A stretch of 64,000 nt of DNA, taken from the NCBI GenBank assembly GCA_938041695.1, contig CALISI010000085.1, forward strand, positions 1 to 64,000. The letters run 5' to 3'. The position numbers and the translations under genes are program-made. Below are positions 27,663 through 36,118 of the stretch, one piece after another. This DNA comes from an uncultured Actinomyces sp. GTDB lineage: Bacteria > Actinomycetota > Actinomycetes > Actinomycetales > Actinomycetaceae. How positions within the stretch are numbered: position 1 is the first letter of the stretch; every line of letters starts with the position of its first letter. The notes under the pieces were generated by a model. It made no database searches, had not been told where the DNA came from, and saw nothing but the letters and a program-made list of their open reading frames with translations.

Positions 27663-28331
27663 TCAGCGGCGCAGATCCGCCTGCGAATCCCCCGGCGTCA
27701 TATCCTTCGCAATCGCGACGAGGTCCGCCGCAGGCTCCGCGTAGGACGTACCCACAAGCGTCGCACCCGAAAAAATGAACGACGTGATCGACGCGAGCGC
27801 GCAGTGGCGTGACTTCGGAGAATGAGGCAACGGCTGGCCATTCACGAAACGCGTCAGGGTCACGATCGGATTCTGATGCGACACCACCAAAGCCTCGTGC
27901 CCCCGCGCCGCACGCAAAGCTGACGACAGTGCCGCGCTCATGCGCGACGCAACATCGCGATACGGCTCACCCCACGAGGGACGCAGCGGATTGCAGTAGT
28001 ACTTGTAGTACTTCGGATTCGCCAGCATCGCCCGATTCGAATTCACCGGCAGCCCCTCGAACACATTATCGGACTCAATGAGACGCGGATCCGACTCAAT
28101 CGTCAGCCCATACGCCGCCGCCGTCGGCGCCGCCGTCAACTGCGCGCGCAGCAGCGGCGAAGAAATCACACGCGTAATATCCGCACCCGAATCCACCAGG
28201 TACTCCGCGGCGCGAGCAGCCATCGCATGGCCCAGCTCCGTCAGCCCAAAACCAGGCAGACGCCCATACAAAACACCGTTCGGATTGTCCACCTCACCGT
28301 GGCGCATAACATGAATAATGGTGCGTTCCAT
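27663..28331 (-). CDS. Histidine phosphatase (phosphoglycerate mutase-like) protein
   Basis: 222 residues from ATG 28331. The family signature MRHGEVDNP is at residues 9-17, with a second conserved His in VVSHQNPIV near residue 150. The broader substrate class (sugar phosphates, nucleotides) cannot be narrowed. A -10-like TATACT lies immediately upstream, ending about seven bases before the ATG with no ribosome site, so the mRNA may be leaderless. Confidence 0.88.
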   Translation of the reverse strand: MERTIIHVMRHGEVDNPNGVLYGRLPGFGLTELGHAMAARAAEYLVDSGADITRVISSPLLRAQLTAAPTAAAYGLTIESDPRLIESDNVFEGLPVNSNRAMLANPKYYKYYCNPLRPSWGEPYRDVASRMSAALSSALRAARGHEALVVSHQNPIVTLTRFVNGQPLPHSPKSRHCALASITSFIFSGATLVGTSYAEPAADLVAIAKDMTPGDSQADLRR

Positions 28332-28362
28332 AACACCCAAGTATAGGGGCCCAGATACACGA

Positions 28363-28388
28363 GAGGCCCGACCAAAAGGCCGGGCCTC
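28363..28388 (-). terminator. Terminator after the bS22 gene
   Basis: GAGGCCCG at 28363 pairs with CGGGCCTC ending at 28388 around a loop containing AAAA. It lies just past the stop of the small ribosomal-protein gene on the minus strand. Confidence 0.6.
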
Positions 28389-28395
28389 CGCTCGC

Positions 28396-28494
28396 TCACT
28401 TCTTGTTGCGACGCTGGTGACGCGTCTTGCGCAGGAGCTTGCGGTGCTTCTTCTTCGCCATGCGCTTGCGGCGCTTCTTGATGACGGAGCCCAT
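28396..28494 (-). CDS. Ribosomal protein bS22 / AURKAIP1-COX24 domain peptide
   Basis: A 32-residue, extremely basic peptide beginning MGSVIKKRRKRMAKKKHRK and ending HQRRNKK, too short for usual ORF cut-offs. It matches the actinobacterial AURKAIP1/COX24 family, whose mycobacterial member is bS22 on the 30S subunit. GGGAGGAA stands ahead of the ATG. As in other actinobacteria it lies next to a BldC-like gene. Confidence 0.93.
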   Translation of the reverse strand: MGSVIKKRRKRMAKKKHRKLLRKTRHQRRNKK

Positions 28495-28549
28495 GGGGTT
28501 CCTCCCTCGTAGTGTGTGCGGCAGAGGTACTACCGCTGATGGATGATGG

Positions 28550-28566
28550 GTGCCCGAGACGGGCAC
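28550..28566. terminator. Small hairpin between the BldC-like and bS22 genes
   Basis: GTGCCCG-AGA-CGGGCAC is a perfect 7-bp stem with a 3-nt loop in the 84-bp gap. It could end the BldC-like transcript or attenuate read-through into bS22. Confidence 0.4.
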
Positions 28567-28578
28567 ATCGTGCCTATA

Positions 28579-28797
28579 CTACCCGCCAATGACGCGAGCC
28601 TGGTCACCAGAGTGATCCGCCATACCAGCCTGGATCATCTGAGCGACCGCGGCCTCCGGGACTCGGAAGCTCTTTCCGACGCGAATCGCGGGCATTTCGC
28701 CACTGTGAATCAAGCGGTACACAGTCATCTTAGAGACGCGCATGATGTCCGCCACTTCCGTGACAGTCATAAAACGCGGCGTCGACTGCTGTTCCAT
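28579..28797 (-). CDS. BldC-like helix-turn-helix DNA-binding protein
   Basis: 72 residues. The segment MTVTEVADIMRVSKMTVYRL then SGEMPAIRVGKSFRVPEAAV is the excisionase/MerR-like winged helix of the BldC family, a small regulator that binds direct repeats cooperatively. Its partners and targets here are unknown. It is located beside bS22 and divergent from trkH. Confidence 0.88.
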   Translation of the reverse strand: MEQQSTPRFMTVTEVADIMRVSKMTVYRLIHSGEMPAIRVGKSFRVPEAAVAQMIQAGMADHSGDQARVIGG

Positions 28798-28939
28798 TTA
28801 CTGACTCCCAGTATGCTCGCGAGGCGCGCTAAACCCGATTCGTTCACCGCTTACGTAGCCTCACGAAATATACTACTGCCCAACCACATGGAAACTGCAA
28901 CTTTGTCCAGTTTTGTTGCAGAGTCGTTAAGGAGCAGCA

Positions 28940-30502
28940 ATGGCACCGGCACGCAAGGGTCGACAACAGCGAGCGAGGACTCCTCGCTTACGTCCCCAAC
29001 CCGGTGCCACCCGATCCCTGATGCGCGGGCGAGCCCCGGCCTCGTCCCCCGCCCTCTCGGAGGAAACCCTCAGCCCACAGCCCTCCCCCATCGTCCGCCA
29101 AATCCCCGGAGGACCCAGCGGCCCCCACCCCCAGATCCCCACCTCCCGCATGCAGCGAGTGCGCGCCTGGCTCTCACGCCAAGCACGCTACTCGCCCGCA
29201 CGCCTCGCACTGGGCACCTTCGCACTCATCATCGGCGTCGTCACCGCGCTCCTGATGCTCCCCATCTCCTCCTCATCGGACACGTCCGCCCCCTTCGTCG
29301 ACGTACTCTTCACCGCCGTATCCGCCGTGTGCGTCACCGGCCTCACCACCGTCGACACCGCGACCTACTGGTCCCCCTTCGGCCAAGCCGTCATCGCCGC
29401 CGGCATCGTCGTCGGCGGCCTGGGCGTCATGACCCTCGCATCAATCCTCGGATTCGCGGTGTCACGCCACCTCGGCCTCACCCAGCGCATGCTCGCCACC
29501 CAAGAAGCGGGAACCGGCGCCATGGGACAGATCTCGACGCTTCTCAAAGCCGTCATCGCCACGTCGCTCAGCATGCAGGCCCTCCTCGCCGCCATGTTCC
29601 TCCCCCGCTTCCTCGCCATGGGATTCGACCCCGTGCGCGCCATCTGGGATGCCGTCTTCATGGCGATCTCCGTGTTCAACAACGCCGGCTTCGTCATCCT
29701 CCCCGATGGCCTGGCGCCCCACGTCACCGACTGGTGGATGCTCATCCCCATCATCCTGGGCACAACCGTGGGCGCCATCGGCTTCCCCGTCATCATGGAC
29801 GTCGCCAAAAACCTGCGTACTCCGCGCCGCTGGCGCCTCCACACCAAGCTGACACTGTCGACCTACCTGATTTTGGCGTTCGTCGGCGCCCTCGCAATGG
29901 CTCTCACCGAGTGGCACAACCCGACGACGCTCGGCGCAATCGACACGCCGTCGAAGATCCTCAACGCCATGCTCGCCGGCGTGAACTCCCGATCATCAGG
30001 GCTGTCCGCCCTCGACGTGGGCGCCATGCACTCGCAAACCCACTTCGTCCAGGACATCCTCATGATGATCGGCGGCGGCTCAGCATCCACCGCGGGCGGC
30101 GTCAAAGTCACGACCTTCGCTGTCCTCGTGCTCGCCGTCATCGCGGAAGCGCGAGGCGACCGCGACATTGAAACCTTCGGCCGGCGCATCCCCACCTCCA
30201 CGATCCGCCTGTCGGTTGCCGTGTCCCTGCTGGGCCTGGCGCTCGTCGCAATCTCCGTCGTGCTCCTCCTGTCGATGACGGAGTACACGCTCGATATCAT
30301 CCTCCTCGAGACCGTGTCAGCATTCGCGACCGTCGGCCTGTCCACCGGCATCACCCCAATCCTGCCTGTGGGTGCCAAATACGTGCTGATTGTCCTCATG
30401 TTCGCGGGCCGCACCGGCTCCATGACCGTGGCCGCGGCCCTGGCCCTGCGCCAGCGCTCCCGCGTCATCCGCATGCCCGAAGAGCAGCCCATCATCGGCT
30501 AA
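28940..30502 (+). CDS. TrkH/KtrB-family potassium transporter subunit
   Basis: 520 residues from ATG 28940 with AAGGAG ahead. A basic, Pro/Ser-rich cytoplasmic front of about 80 residues precedes the membrane part. Selectivity-filter loops are visible as SAVCVTGLTT, FNNAGF, NSRSSGLSALD, and FATVGLSTGIT, each with the Gly typical of TrkH/KtrB. It would work with the TrkA-like regulator at 32529, which here is separated by 2 kb. Confidence 0.93.
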   Translation: MAPARKGRQQRARTPRLRPQPGATRSLMRGRAPASSPALSEETLSPQPSPIVRQIPGGPSGPHPQIPTSRMQRVRAWLSRQARYSPARLALGTFALIIGVVTALLMLPISSSSDTSAPFVDVLFTAVSAVCVTGLTTVDTATYWSPFGQAVIAAGIVVGGLGVMTLASILGFAVSRHLGLTQRMLATQEAGTGAMGQISTLLKAVIATSLSMQALLAAMFLPRFLAMGFDPVRAIWDAVFMAISVFNNAGFVILPDGLAPHVTDWWMLIPIILGTTVGAIGFPVIMDVAKNLRTPRRWRLHTKLTLSTYLILAFVGALAMALTEWHNPTTLGAIDTPSKILNAMLAGVNSRSSGLSALDVGAMHSQTHFVQDILMMIGGGSASTAGGVKVTTFAVLVLAVIAEARGDRDIETFGRRIPTSTIRLSVAVSLLGLALVAISVVLLLSMTEYTLDIILLETVSAFATVGLSTGITPILPVGAKYVLIVLMFAGRTGSMTVAAALALRQRSRVIRMPEEQPIIG

Positions 30503-31279
30503 TTGCTGGTGGTTGGCACCGTCGCGGCGCGCGGGCGGGTGGCCTGATAACGCCAGAGCGCGAATAATTCGCCTAGCAACATCCTCACCTTGGCCAAACC
30601 GCGAAATAATACGCCCAGCGCGCCCCTCCAACCATTCCCGCGCGAAAAAGTTCGCCCAGCAGCAGCCCTTACAACGCGCTCGCCCGGGGCGCGAGTCAGC
30701 ACGCGGGACAAAACTCTCCCAACAACCCCCACCTCAAGGCCTAACCGGTACAAAACTCTCCCTGCACGCCCAAAATCAACGAAAACTGGCCATTTCTCGC
30801 GAGCAGGGAGAATCTTTTCCCGTTCCCAACGCCGCACCACCGAGCAGGGAGAGTTTTCTCCCGCAACAACACCGCCTTGGTGTCTATTTCAACGCAGCTG
30901 ACAGGCTGGTCCCCACTTTCACCCGAGCACCAGACCAATGCACCCCTCAGCTGGGCATTGTGCGGGTTATTGGCTGCTCATCATGATGTAGCTCCCAAAA
31001 GCGCAGGGACTGGTCGGAGGTTAGCCGACTGGACATTGCCCCGGCACCCACAGGCCAGTTCCCAGCAACCCACTACCAGAACAAACGTGTCCGACGTAAG
31101 GCACCGTCATCCACAGGCTAGTTTCCAGCAGAAGTTATCCACAGGCACTTGCGCAGAGCTTGAACGCCAGGACCAATCGGCACACAGTTAAATCCAGGTA
31201 CCAAAAGTAAAGACAAGTACCAAATCATGCATCCAAGTACCAACAGCGAGGCACACCTCGCAGTAACGAAGGAGTTGCA
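30503..31279. repeat. 777-bp non-coding region: inverted-repeat array and DnaA-box-like sites
   Basis: No protein gene is supported. Between 30559 and 30863 lie seven related 20-bp inverted repeats, at 30559, 30600, 30641, 30704 and 30746 forward and 30803 and 30844 reversed, mostly 41-42 bp apart. Examples are CGCGAAAAAGTTCGCCCAGC and, reverse-complemented, CGGGAGAAAACTCTCCCTGC. Downstream, CCACAGGC(C/T)AGTT(C/T)CCAGCA occurs at about 31051 and 31111, and TTATCCACA at 31135-31143 equals the DnaA box consensus, with TCATCCACA at 31107-31115. Confidence 0.7.
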
Positions 31280-32293
31280 ATGTTGCGAGAACACGTGGAA
31301 TCCATACGATCGTCCCTGGTAGTTGCGGACTCCCACGCAGCTAGCATGCGTATTCATCGACGCATTCAAAACGGGACACTGCGTCGTCTACTCTCGGGCG
31401 TCTACATTCCGACAGCTCTGTTGGACAGACATGGTTCATCCGAGTGCAGGGACATAGTTTTTATTGCACGTGTATGCGCCCTGAGTCTTCGTTACCCCGA
31501 CTACGTGATGAGTGGTGTCGTCGCCGCGTACCTCCTTGGTCTTCCGTGCGAGGCTCGCATTGGGCAACTCACGCTGTATGCGCCGTCGCGAAAGTGCCCA
31601 ACCTTCGTGCATTTCCCGGAAGTCGTCATTGATGACAGCATCCGCATCCCCTCCGTATGTGTTCGTACGTGCCGCCCGGGCCGTCCTGTGTCTTCCATCG
31701 AGTACATCGGTTTTCGCATGGCGTCCCCGGCCCGTGTTCTCATTGATTGCGCGCGCACGCTGGACGACAAGCACGCTTTTCCCATCGCTTGCGCGGCTTT
31801 AGCAAGGGTGTGTCAGTTTGATCGTTTCCGTCAGGATGCGTCGCGGCCGCGGCAGGAGGAAGCGCGGAGGGATTTCCACGAGGCTTTGGATGCCACTCCC
31901 CGCAACGCCAGAGGGCGCGGGCACGCCCGTTGGATCATCGACCATGCCGATGCTGGTTGCGAGTCTCCCGGCGAGGCCTTGGTTCTCCTTGCGCTGCTGC
32001 GGGCGGGGATCGCCGGGTTGACAACGCAGGAAGAAGTCCACATTGACGGCCGCACGTACTTCATTGATATTGCGTTGCCTGCACTGAAGATCGCGATCGA
32101 ATTTGATGGCCGTATCAAGTACGGGGAGACCGTCAGCCAGGTACATGACTCAATCGAGGCCGAGCAGCGTCGCCAGAGAGACCTCGAGCGCGCGGGCTGG
32201 AAGGTGATTCGGGTTCGGTGGTCGGATCTGAAGCTCATTGACGAGGTCGTCGCCCAGGTTATGGTCGCCATCCGTTCCCGGTCCGCCCGCTAA
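31280..32293 (+). CDS. AbiEi-like/DUF559 (PD-(D/E)xK) protein
   Basis: 337 residues. The N-terminal third (RRLLSGVYIP, then SGVVAAYLLGLP) resembles the helical domain of AbiEi-type proteins. The C-terminal ~110 residues read like a DUF559/Vsr-like nuclease: Glu in CESPGEALVLLALL, Asp and Glu in YFIDIALPALKIAIEFDG, then RRQRDLERAGWKVIRVRWSDL. Such fusions are common actinobacterial accessory genes. No AbiEii toxin partner is adjacent, so a toxin-antitoxin role is not supported. Codon use in the first half is less GC-rich than neighbours, and it splits trkH from trkA, both consistent with insertion. Confidence 0.75.
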   Translation: MLREHVESIRSSLVVADSHAASMRIHRRIQNGTLRRLLSGVYIPTALLDRHGSSECRDIVFIARVCALSLRYPDYVMSGVVAAYLLGLPCEARIGQLTLYAPSRKCPTFVHFPEVVIDDSIRIPSVCVRTCRPGRPVSSIEYIGFRMASPARVLIDCARTLDDKHAFPIACAALARVCQFDRFRQDASRPRQEEARRDFHEALDATPRNARGRGHARWIIDHADAGCESPGEALVLLALLRAGIAGLTTQEEVHIDGRTYFIDIALPALKIAIEFDGRIKYGETVSQVHDSIEAEQRRQRDLERAGWKVIRVRWSDLKLIDEVVAQVMVAIRSRSAR

Positions 32294-32528
32294 ATAACGA
32301 GGCAGTACGAGAACGTGACCCCATTTCCCGAGCGTTTCACGCGCGTTTCACGCAATTAAGCAGAGCAGCCGTCTCGCACACGACACTCACATTTCCGCAT
32401 CTACGGTGGGGATTCGCGCCCCGAACAGGCGTTAGGTTCACGACGCGCCACGCCCGCGCCTCGTACACATCGGGCATACCAGCGACGCGCGGCCGCAGCG
32501 TTCGCGGCACGCGCGCCCGCAGGGAAGA

Positions 32529-33215
32529 ATGGAGGGTATGGCAGATGAACGCGAGTCAAAGGAACTGCAGTCGGGAACGCTGGTCATCGGGCTGGGCCGT
32601 TTTGGCTCTGCGGTCGCGGTGACGCAGGACCAGTTGGGCTATGAGATCCTGGCGGTTGAAAAGAATCCCGCTCGTGTGCAGGCGTTCGCGGGGCGCTTCC
32701 CTCTTGTCGAGGCCGATGCAACCTCCAAGGACGCTCTCGAACAGCTGGGCGCACGCGAGTTCCGCAGCGCTGTTGTCGGTGTGGGTTCGTCGCTGGAAGC
32801 GGCGGTGTTGATCACGGCGAACCTGGTCGACATGGGTATTTCGTCGATCTGGGTGAAGGCGACATCCTCGCAGCATGGCCGTATCCTGCGCCGCGTGGGG
32901 GCGCATCATGTTGTCTACCCGGATTTGGATGCTGGTAAGCGCACGGCGCACTTGGTGGGTGGCCGCATGGTTGACTACATCGAGATGGAGAAGGATGGTT
33001 TCTCAATCATGAAGTTGCACCCGCCACAGGAGGTGCGCGGTTTCACGCTGGAGGAGCTGGATTTGCGTGGCCGTTATGGCGTGAATGTGCTGGCTATTCG
33101 TCGTCCGAAGCAGCGTTTTGAGTACGCGGATGCGTCCACGCGTATTAATGCCGACGACGAGATCATCGTGTCGGGCGACTCGCATCTGCTGGAGTACTTC
33201 GCCAACCGCCCCTGA
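32529..33215 (+). CDS. TrkA/KtrA-like potassium uptake regulatory subunit
   Basis: 228 residues. An N-terminal RCK/TrkA-N Rossmann domain with VIGLGRFGSAVA, acidic end of beta-2 (AVEKNPARVQ) and EADATSKDALEQLGA binds nucleotide; a TrkA-C domain follows from about residue 150. It gates the TrkH-type channel from the cytoplasmic side. The start could be ATG 32529 or 32538; the GGAGGG between them does not decide it. The upstream 235 bp hold no gene, only a short tandem GCGTTTCACGC repeat near 32332. Confidence 0.92.
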   Translation: MEGMADERESKELQSGTLVIGLGRFGSAVAVTQDQLGYEILAVEKNPARVQAFAGRFPLVEADATSKDALEQLGAREFRSAVVGVGSSLEAAVLITANLVDMGISSIWVKATSSQHGRILRRVGAHHVVYPDLDAGKRTAHLVGGRMVDYIEMEKDGFSIMKLHPPQEVRGFTLEELDLRGRYGVNVLAIRRPKQRFEYADASTRINADDEIIVSGDSHLLEYFANRP

Positions 33216-33228
33216 GTCAAGGGACGAA

Positions 33229-33263
33229 CGGTGCCCCCGCACAGAGTATGTGTGGGGGCACCG
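33229..33263 (+). terminator. Terminator between trkA-like gene and T7SS substrate operon
   Basis: A 15-bp stem with one mismatch: CGGTGCCCCCGCACA against TGTGTGGGGGCACCG, with a short loop. It follows the TrkA-like stop and is also 73 bp past the end of the converging minus-strand operon. Confidence 0.75.
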
Positions 33264-33335
33264 TTGTATGCCCAGTGGACGAGGCCGGGGCGGGGCCGAG
33301 CGAGAGCACTCAGCCCCGGTTCCCGAGAGATCGCC

Positions 33336-34643
33336 TTATCTCCACTTGAACCTGCCCTTCGGACGCTTGAAGCCGGGCTTGCCACCGCCGGAACCAGGCA
33401 AGCTGCCTGTCTTGGGCTTGGTAGGCTTACCGCCGTGGTTGGGCTTGCTACCGCCGGAACCAGACGAGCCACCTGTCTTGGGCTTGGTAGGCTTACCACC
33501 CTTGCCGGACTTGTTCCCCTTGTCGGACTGGCTACCCGAGCTACCGGTAGTACCACCCGAATGGTCGTTCTTGCCCTTATTGTCCTTGTTGGGTTTCTTG
33601 CCCTTGCCGCCCTTCGAGTGGTCATCATCGTGGTCGTCGGTGTGACCGGAGCGACCACCATTGATCGTAACGGGAGTCTCGACATTGATATTTGTCGTCG
33701 ACTGGTCGTTGTTGATGGTGCCGTTATTATCTCCACCGACAGCGACGCCGCCGTTGCCTGCGGCAACGTTGGTGCCACCGGTTTGGCCATTGGCGGTCAC
33801 ACTGCCGTTACCACTCAGGGGCGACGAGAGGTCCTGAGCAGCGGCGTTGGAGCCACAGCAACCACCGGTGGGCATGGAGCAGTTTGCGCCGATGACCTTC
33901 ACCTGATTAGTGAGTCCGGTCTGGATCGAGGCGAAGCTGTCGAAGACGGCCTTGATGGACGTGAGCAACTGGACGAGCATCTGACCGATCTGCCCGATAG
34001 TGGTAACCCACGTAACCACTTTCGCGCTGACCTCGACGCTCTTTGCGGGCGCTGCCGCACCGAAGGTAACGCATGACCAGAACACACTACTGACACAGGT
34101 CGCAACGACATCGGCGATAGCGTCACGAACCAGATCATGAATCGCATCCACAATGTTGGCCGCGTCCGTCAGTGCACCACAAAATGCGGATGCGTTCTCA
34201 CCAACTGCGCGCATCGCTTCAGAAACAGTCTGCTGCCTGTAAAGGTAGGCATCCACTGCCTGTCCGGTCATGTTGGACATTGCGCTACTCGAGGTGGAAT
34301 CAATGTCGTCGGCGATGGACGCCAGCGATTCGGCAATCGACTGCCAGCTGGCGCTCATACCGAAGACCTCTGCGGAATCACCCGTGAAGTCGTTGAGCAA
34401 ATCCTTCAGGGGATCGACATGCTCAAGGATGAAGCCGACAGCCATCTGCGAGAAGAAATCGACTGGATCAGCCTCCAGTTGGAGCATTCCGGAGCGAGCG
34501 GACTGAATCGCCGTGATGATACCGCCGAAGTCACCGTTCGAAACGGCAACAGCGCTGCGGTAGATATCATCGATAACCCCTAGGCCCTCTGTCGGCGTCG
34601 AGTTACTCAGGCTCTGTGTATGGACTGGTGCTTGGGCGGTCAC
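33336..34643 (-). CDS. WXG-like T7SS-associated protein with Gly/Lys-rich tail
   Basis: 435 residues, GTG start overlapping the upstream stop (GTGA). The N-terminal ~180 residues are helical with a WXG-like turn (SASWQSIAESL), no signal peptide. A more hydrophobic stretch at about 175-250 follows. The last ~170 residues are low-complexity: Asn/Gly-rich, then an Asp/His patch (HTDDHDDDHSKGG), then repeats of GGKPTKPKTG separated by GSGG. The strongly basic tail could bind teichoic or nucleic polymers. Placement behind an EspC-like gene beside eccB/eccD suggests a secreted T7SS substrate; function unknown. Confidence 0.72.
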   Translation of the reverse strand: MTAQAPVHTQSLSNSTPTEGLGVIDDIYRSAVAVSNGDFGGIITAIQSARSGMLQLEADPVDFFSQMAVGFILEHVDPLKDLLNDFTGDSAEVFGMSASWQSIAESLASIADDIDSTSSSAMSNMTGQAVDAYLYRQQTVSEAMRAVGENASAFCGALTDAANIVDAIHDLVRDAIADVVATCVSSVFWSCVTFGAAAPAKSVEVSAKVVTWVTTIGQIGQMLVQLLTSIKAVFDSFASIQTGLTNQVKVIGANCSMPTGGCCGSNAAAQDLSSPLSGNGSVTANGQTGGTNVAAGNGGVAVGGDNNGTINNDQSTTNINVETPVTINGGRSGHTDDHDDDHSKGGKGKKPNKDNKGKNDHSGGTTGSSGSQSDKGNKSGKGGKPTKPKTGGSSGSGGSKPNHGGKPTKPKTGSLPGSGGGKPGFKRPKGRFKWR

Positions 34644-36112
34644 TTCTTCACTCCTTCAAACACGAAGCGACGCAGGGTGCGCTCTTCGTCCTGACGCTGA
34701 CGGTAGAGGAACTTCTCGATGTCCTGATCACCGTTGTTGTCCTGCCGCTCGAAGAGCTTGCGGACGTCATCCGAGGATGCGTCTGCATGAGCCTTCGTGA
34801 ACTCATCAATGCGTTGACTCTGGGTCTTCTGCTGTTCCTCGACAAAGCTGCGGTAACTCGCCTGCTGCTCCGTGCGCTGCTTCGACATGAAGGTGTCGAA
34901 GTCGCGACTGCTCACCTGCGGGTTCTCCTTGATGAACTGGCGGATCTGAGACTCTTCCGCCGTACGCTGCTCGGACAGGAAGGTGGTCATCGAATCCTGC
35001 TGCTGCTGCTGGTTCGATTCGATGAGATCACGGATGGGCGAGAGATCTTCGCCGGGGTGCGCCTCGGCGTAGCGCAAGAGGGCCTCGTCCTGGTCGGCCT
35101 TTTGGCGCTCGTAGAACGTTGCCAGATCTGCATTTTCATCGTTGCGCTGCTGCTCGAGGAACGCGCGCAGCTGATCGTCGTCAACGCAGATCTTGTCGTG
35201 GCCACCCAGGAGGCTGGCGAAGTCGTTCCCACCACCGGGAGCATCCTTGCCGTCAGAACCGTCTTTACCGTCCTGACCATCCTTTCCGTCCTGGCCGTCC
35301 TTACTATCCTTGCCAGAACCGTCCTTGCCGTCCTTACCGTCAGAACCGTCGGAACCGTCCTTGCCGTCCTTACCGGCGTCGCCGTCCTTACCGTCAGAAC
35401 CGTCGGAACCGTCGGAACCGTCCTTGCCGTCCTTACCGGCGTCGCCCTTCTCGCCCTTGTCGCCCTTCTCTCCGGCGTCGCCCTTCTCGCCCTTGTCGCC
35501 CTTCTCTCCGGCGTCGCCCTTCTCACCAGGCTTGTCGTCGTCGTTGGGCTCGGTCGCCGGAGGAGTCTTATGCTTGTCGTCGTCCTGATGCTTGTCGTCG
35601 TCTTTAGACTTGTCGTCGTCTTGGTCTACGACGCCCGGGGGCTCCGGAATAGGCTTCGGCTCATCCGGCCCAACCGGATCGGGACCACTGGGACCACTAC
35701 CGGGACCACTGGGACCAGCACCGGGACCACTGGGACCAGCACCGGGACCACTGGGCCCCGTGCCGGGGCCAGTGCCAGGGCCGGGAGTGGGCTCAGGATT
35801 ATCCGGATTCGGCAGATCGTCCTTCGCCTTGTTCTCTGCGGCGTCCAGTTCGGCGGCCCACTGCAGGAGGCAGACAACCAGACGACGCTCGGCTTCACCG
35901 AGGTCGTTGATCATTTCGCTCAGGTTGTCAATCTGATTGTTGACTGGGTCAGCAAAAAAGGAACAGAGCACGCCAAACGCGCCGCCGCTCACCTGCCCTT
36001 TCGTAGCGCTCGCGACCGACGAACACTGGTCGGCGGTGTCGGCGAGGCCACCGATCTCGGTGGAGTGGGAGCGGATGAGTTCGGTATCTACTTTGAGATC
36101 AGGACTGGCCAT
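34640..36112 (-). CDS. EspC-like protein with collagen-like middle and four 45-residue C-terminal repeats
   Basis: 490 residues. Residues 1-95 look like the EspC/DUF2580 T7SS family (short helical hairpin, no signal peptide). Then comes a Pro/Gly stretch (GPSGPGAGPSGPG repeats, about 105-145), an Asp/Lys linker, and a Gly-X-Y collagen-like run (GEKGDAGEKGDKGEKGDAG, then GSDGKDGKDG units, about 195-295). Residues ~315-490 are four aligned 45-residue helical repeats with Phe at position 19, Gln at 23 and an aromatic at 34. This suggests an exported fibrous surface protein. The repeats are evident; export and trimerisation are inference. Confidence 0.75.
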   Translation of the reverse strand: MASPDLKVDTELIRSHSTEIGGLADTADQCSSVASATKGQVSGGAFGVLCSFFADPVNNQIDNLSEMINDLGEAERRLVVCLLQWAAELDAAENKAKDDLPNPDNPEPTPGPGTGPGTGPSGPGAGPSGPGAGPSGPGSGPSGPDPVGPDEPKPIPEPPGVVDQDDDKSKDDDKHQDDDKHKTPPATEPNDDDKPGEKGDAGEKGDKGEKGDAGEKGDKGEKGDAGKDGKDGSDGSDGSDGKDGDAGKDGKDGSDGSDGKDGKDGSGKDSKDGQDGKDGQDGKDGSDGKDAPGGGNDFASLLGGHDKICVDDDQLRAFLEQQRNDENADLATFYERQKADQDEALLRYAEAHPGEDLSPIRDLIESNQQQQQDSMTTFLSEQRTAEESQIRQFIKENPQVSSRDFDTFMSKQRTEQQASYRSFVEEQQKTQSQRIDEFTKAHADASSDDVRKLFERQDNNGDQDIEKFLYRQRQDEERTLRRFVFEGVKK

Positions 36113-36118
36113 CGTTGA

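Noticed and set aside
30559..30863. CRISPR array
   Set aside because: Repeats are only ~20 bp, imperfect, in both orientations and spaced ~21 bp; no cas genes are nearby.
31049..31143. Chromosomal origin of replication
   Set aside because: Only one perfect and one near DnaA box, and none of dnaA, dnaN, gyrB or rpmH nearby.
31280..32293. Complete AbiE toxin-antitoxin system
   Set aside because: No adjacent AbiEii nucleotidyltransferase gene; the C-terminus looks like a DUF559 nuclease instead.
34640..36112. Sortase-anchored collagen-like surface protein
   Set aside because: No signal peptide, no LPxTG and no C-terminal membrane segment; the N-terminus is T7SS-like.
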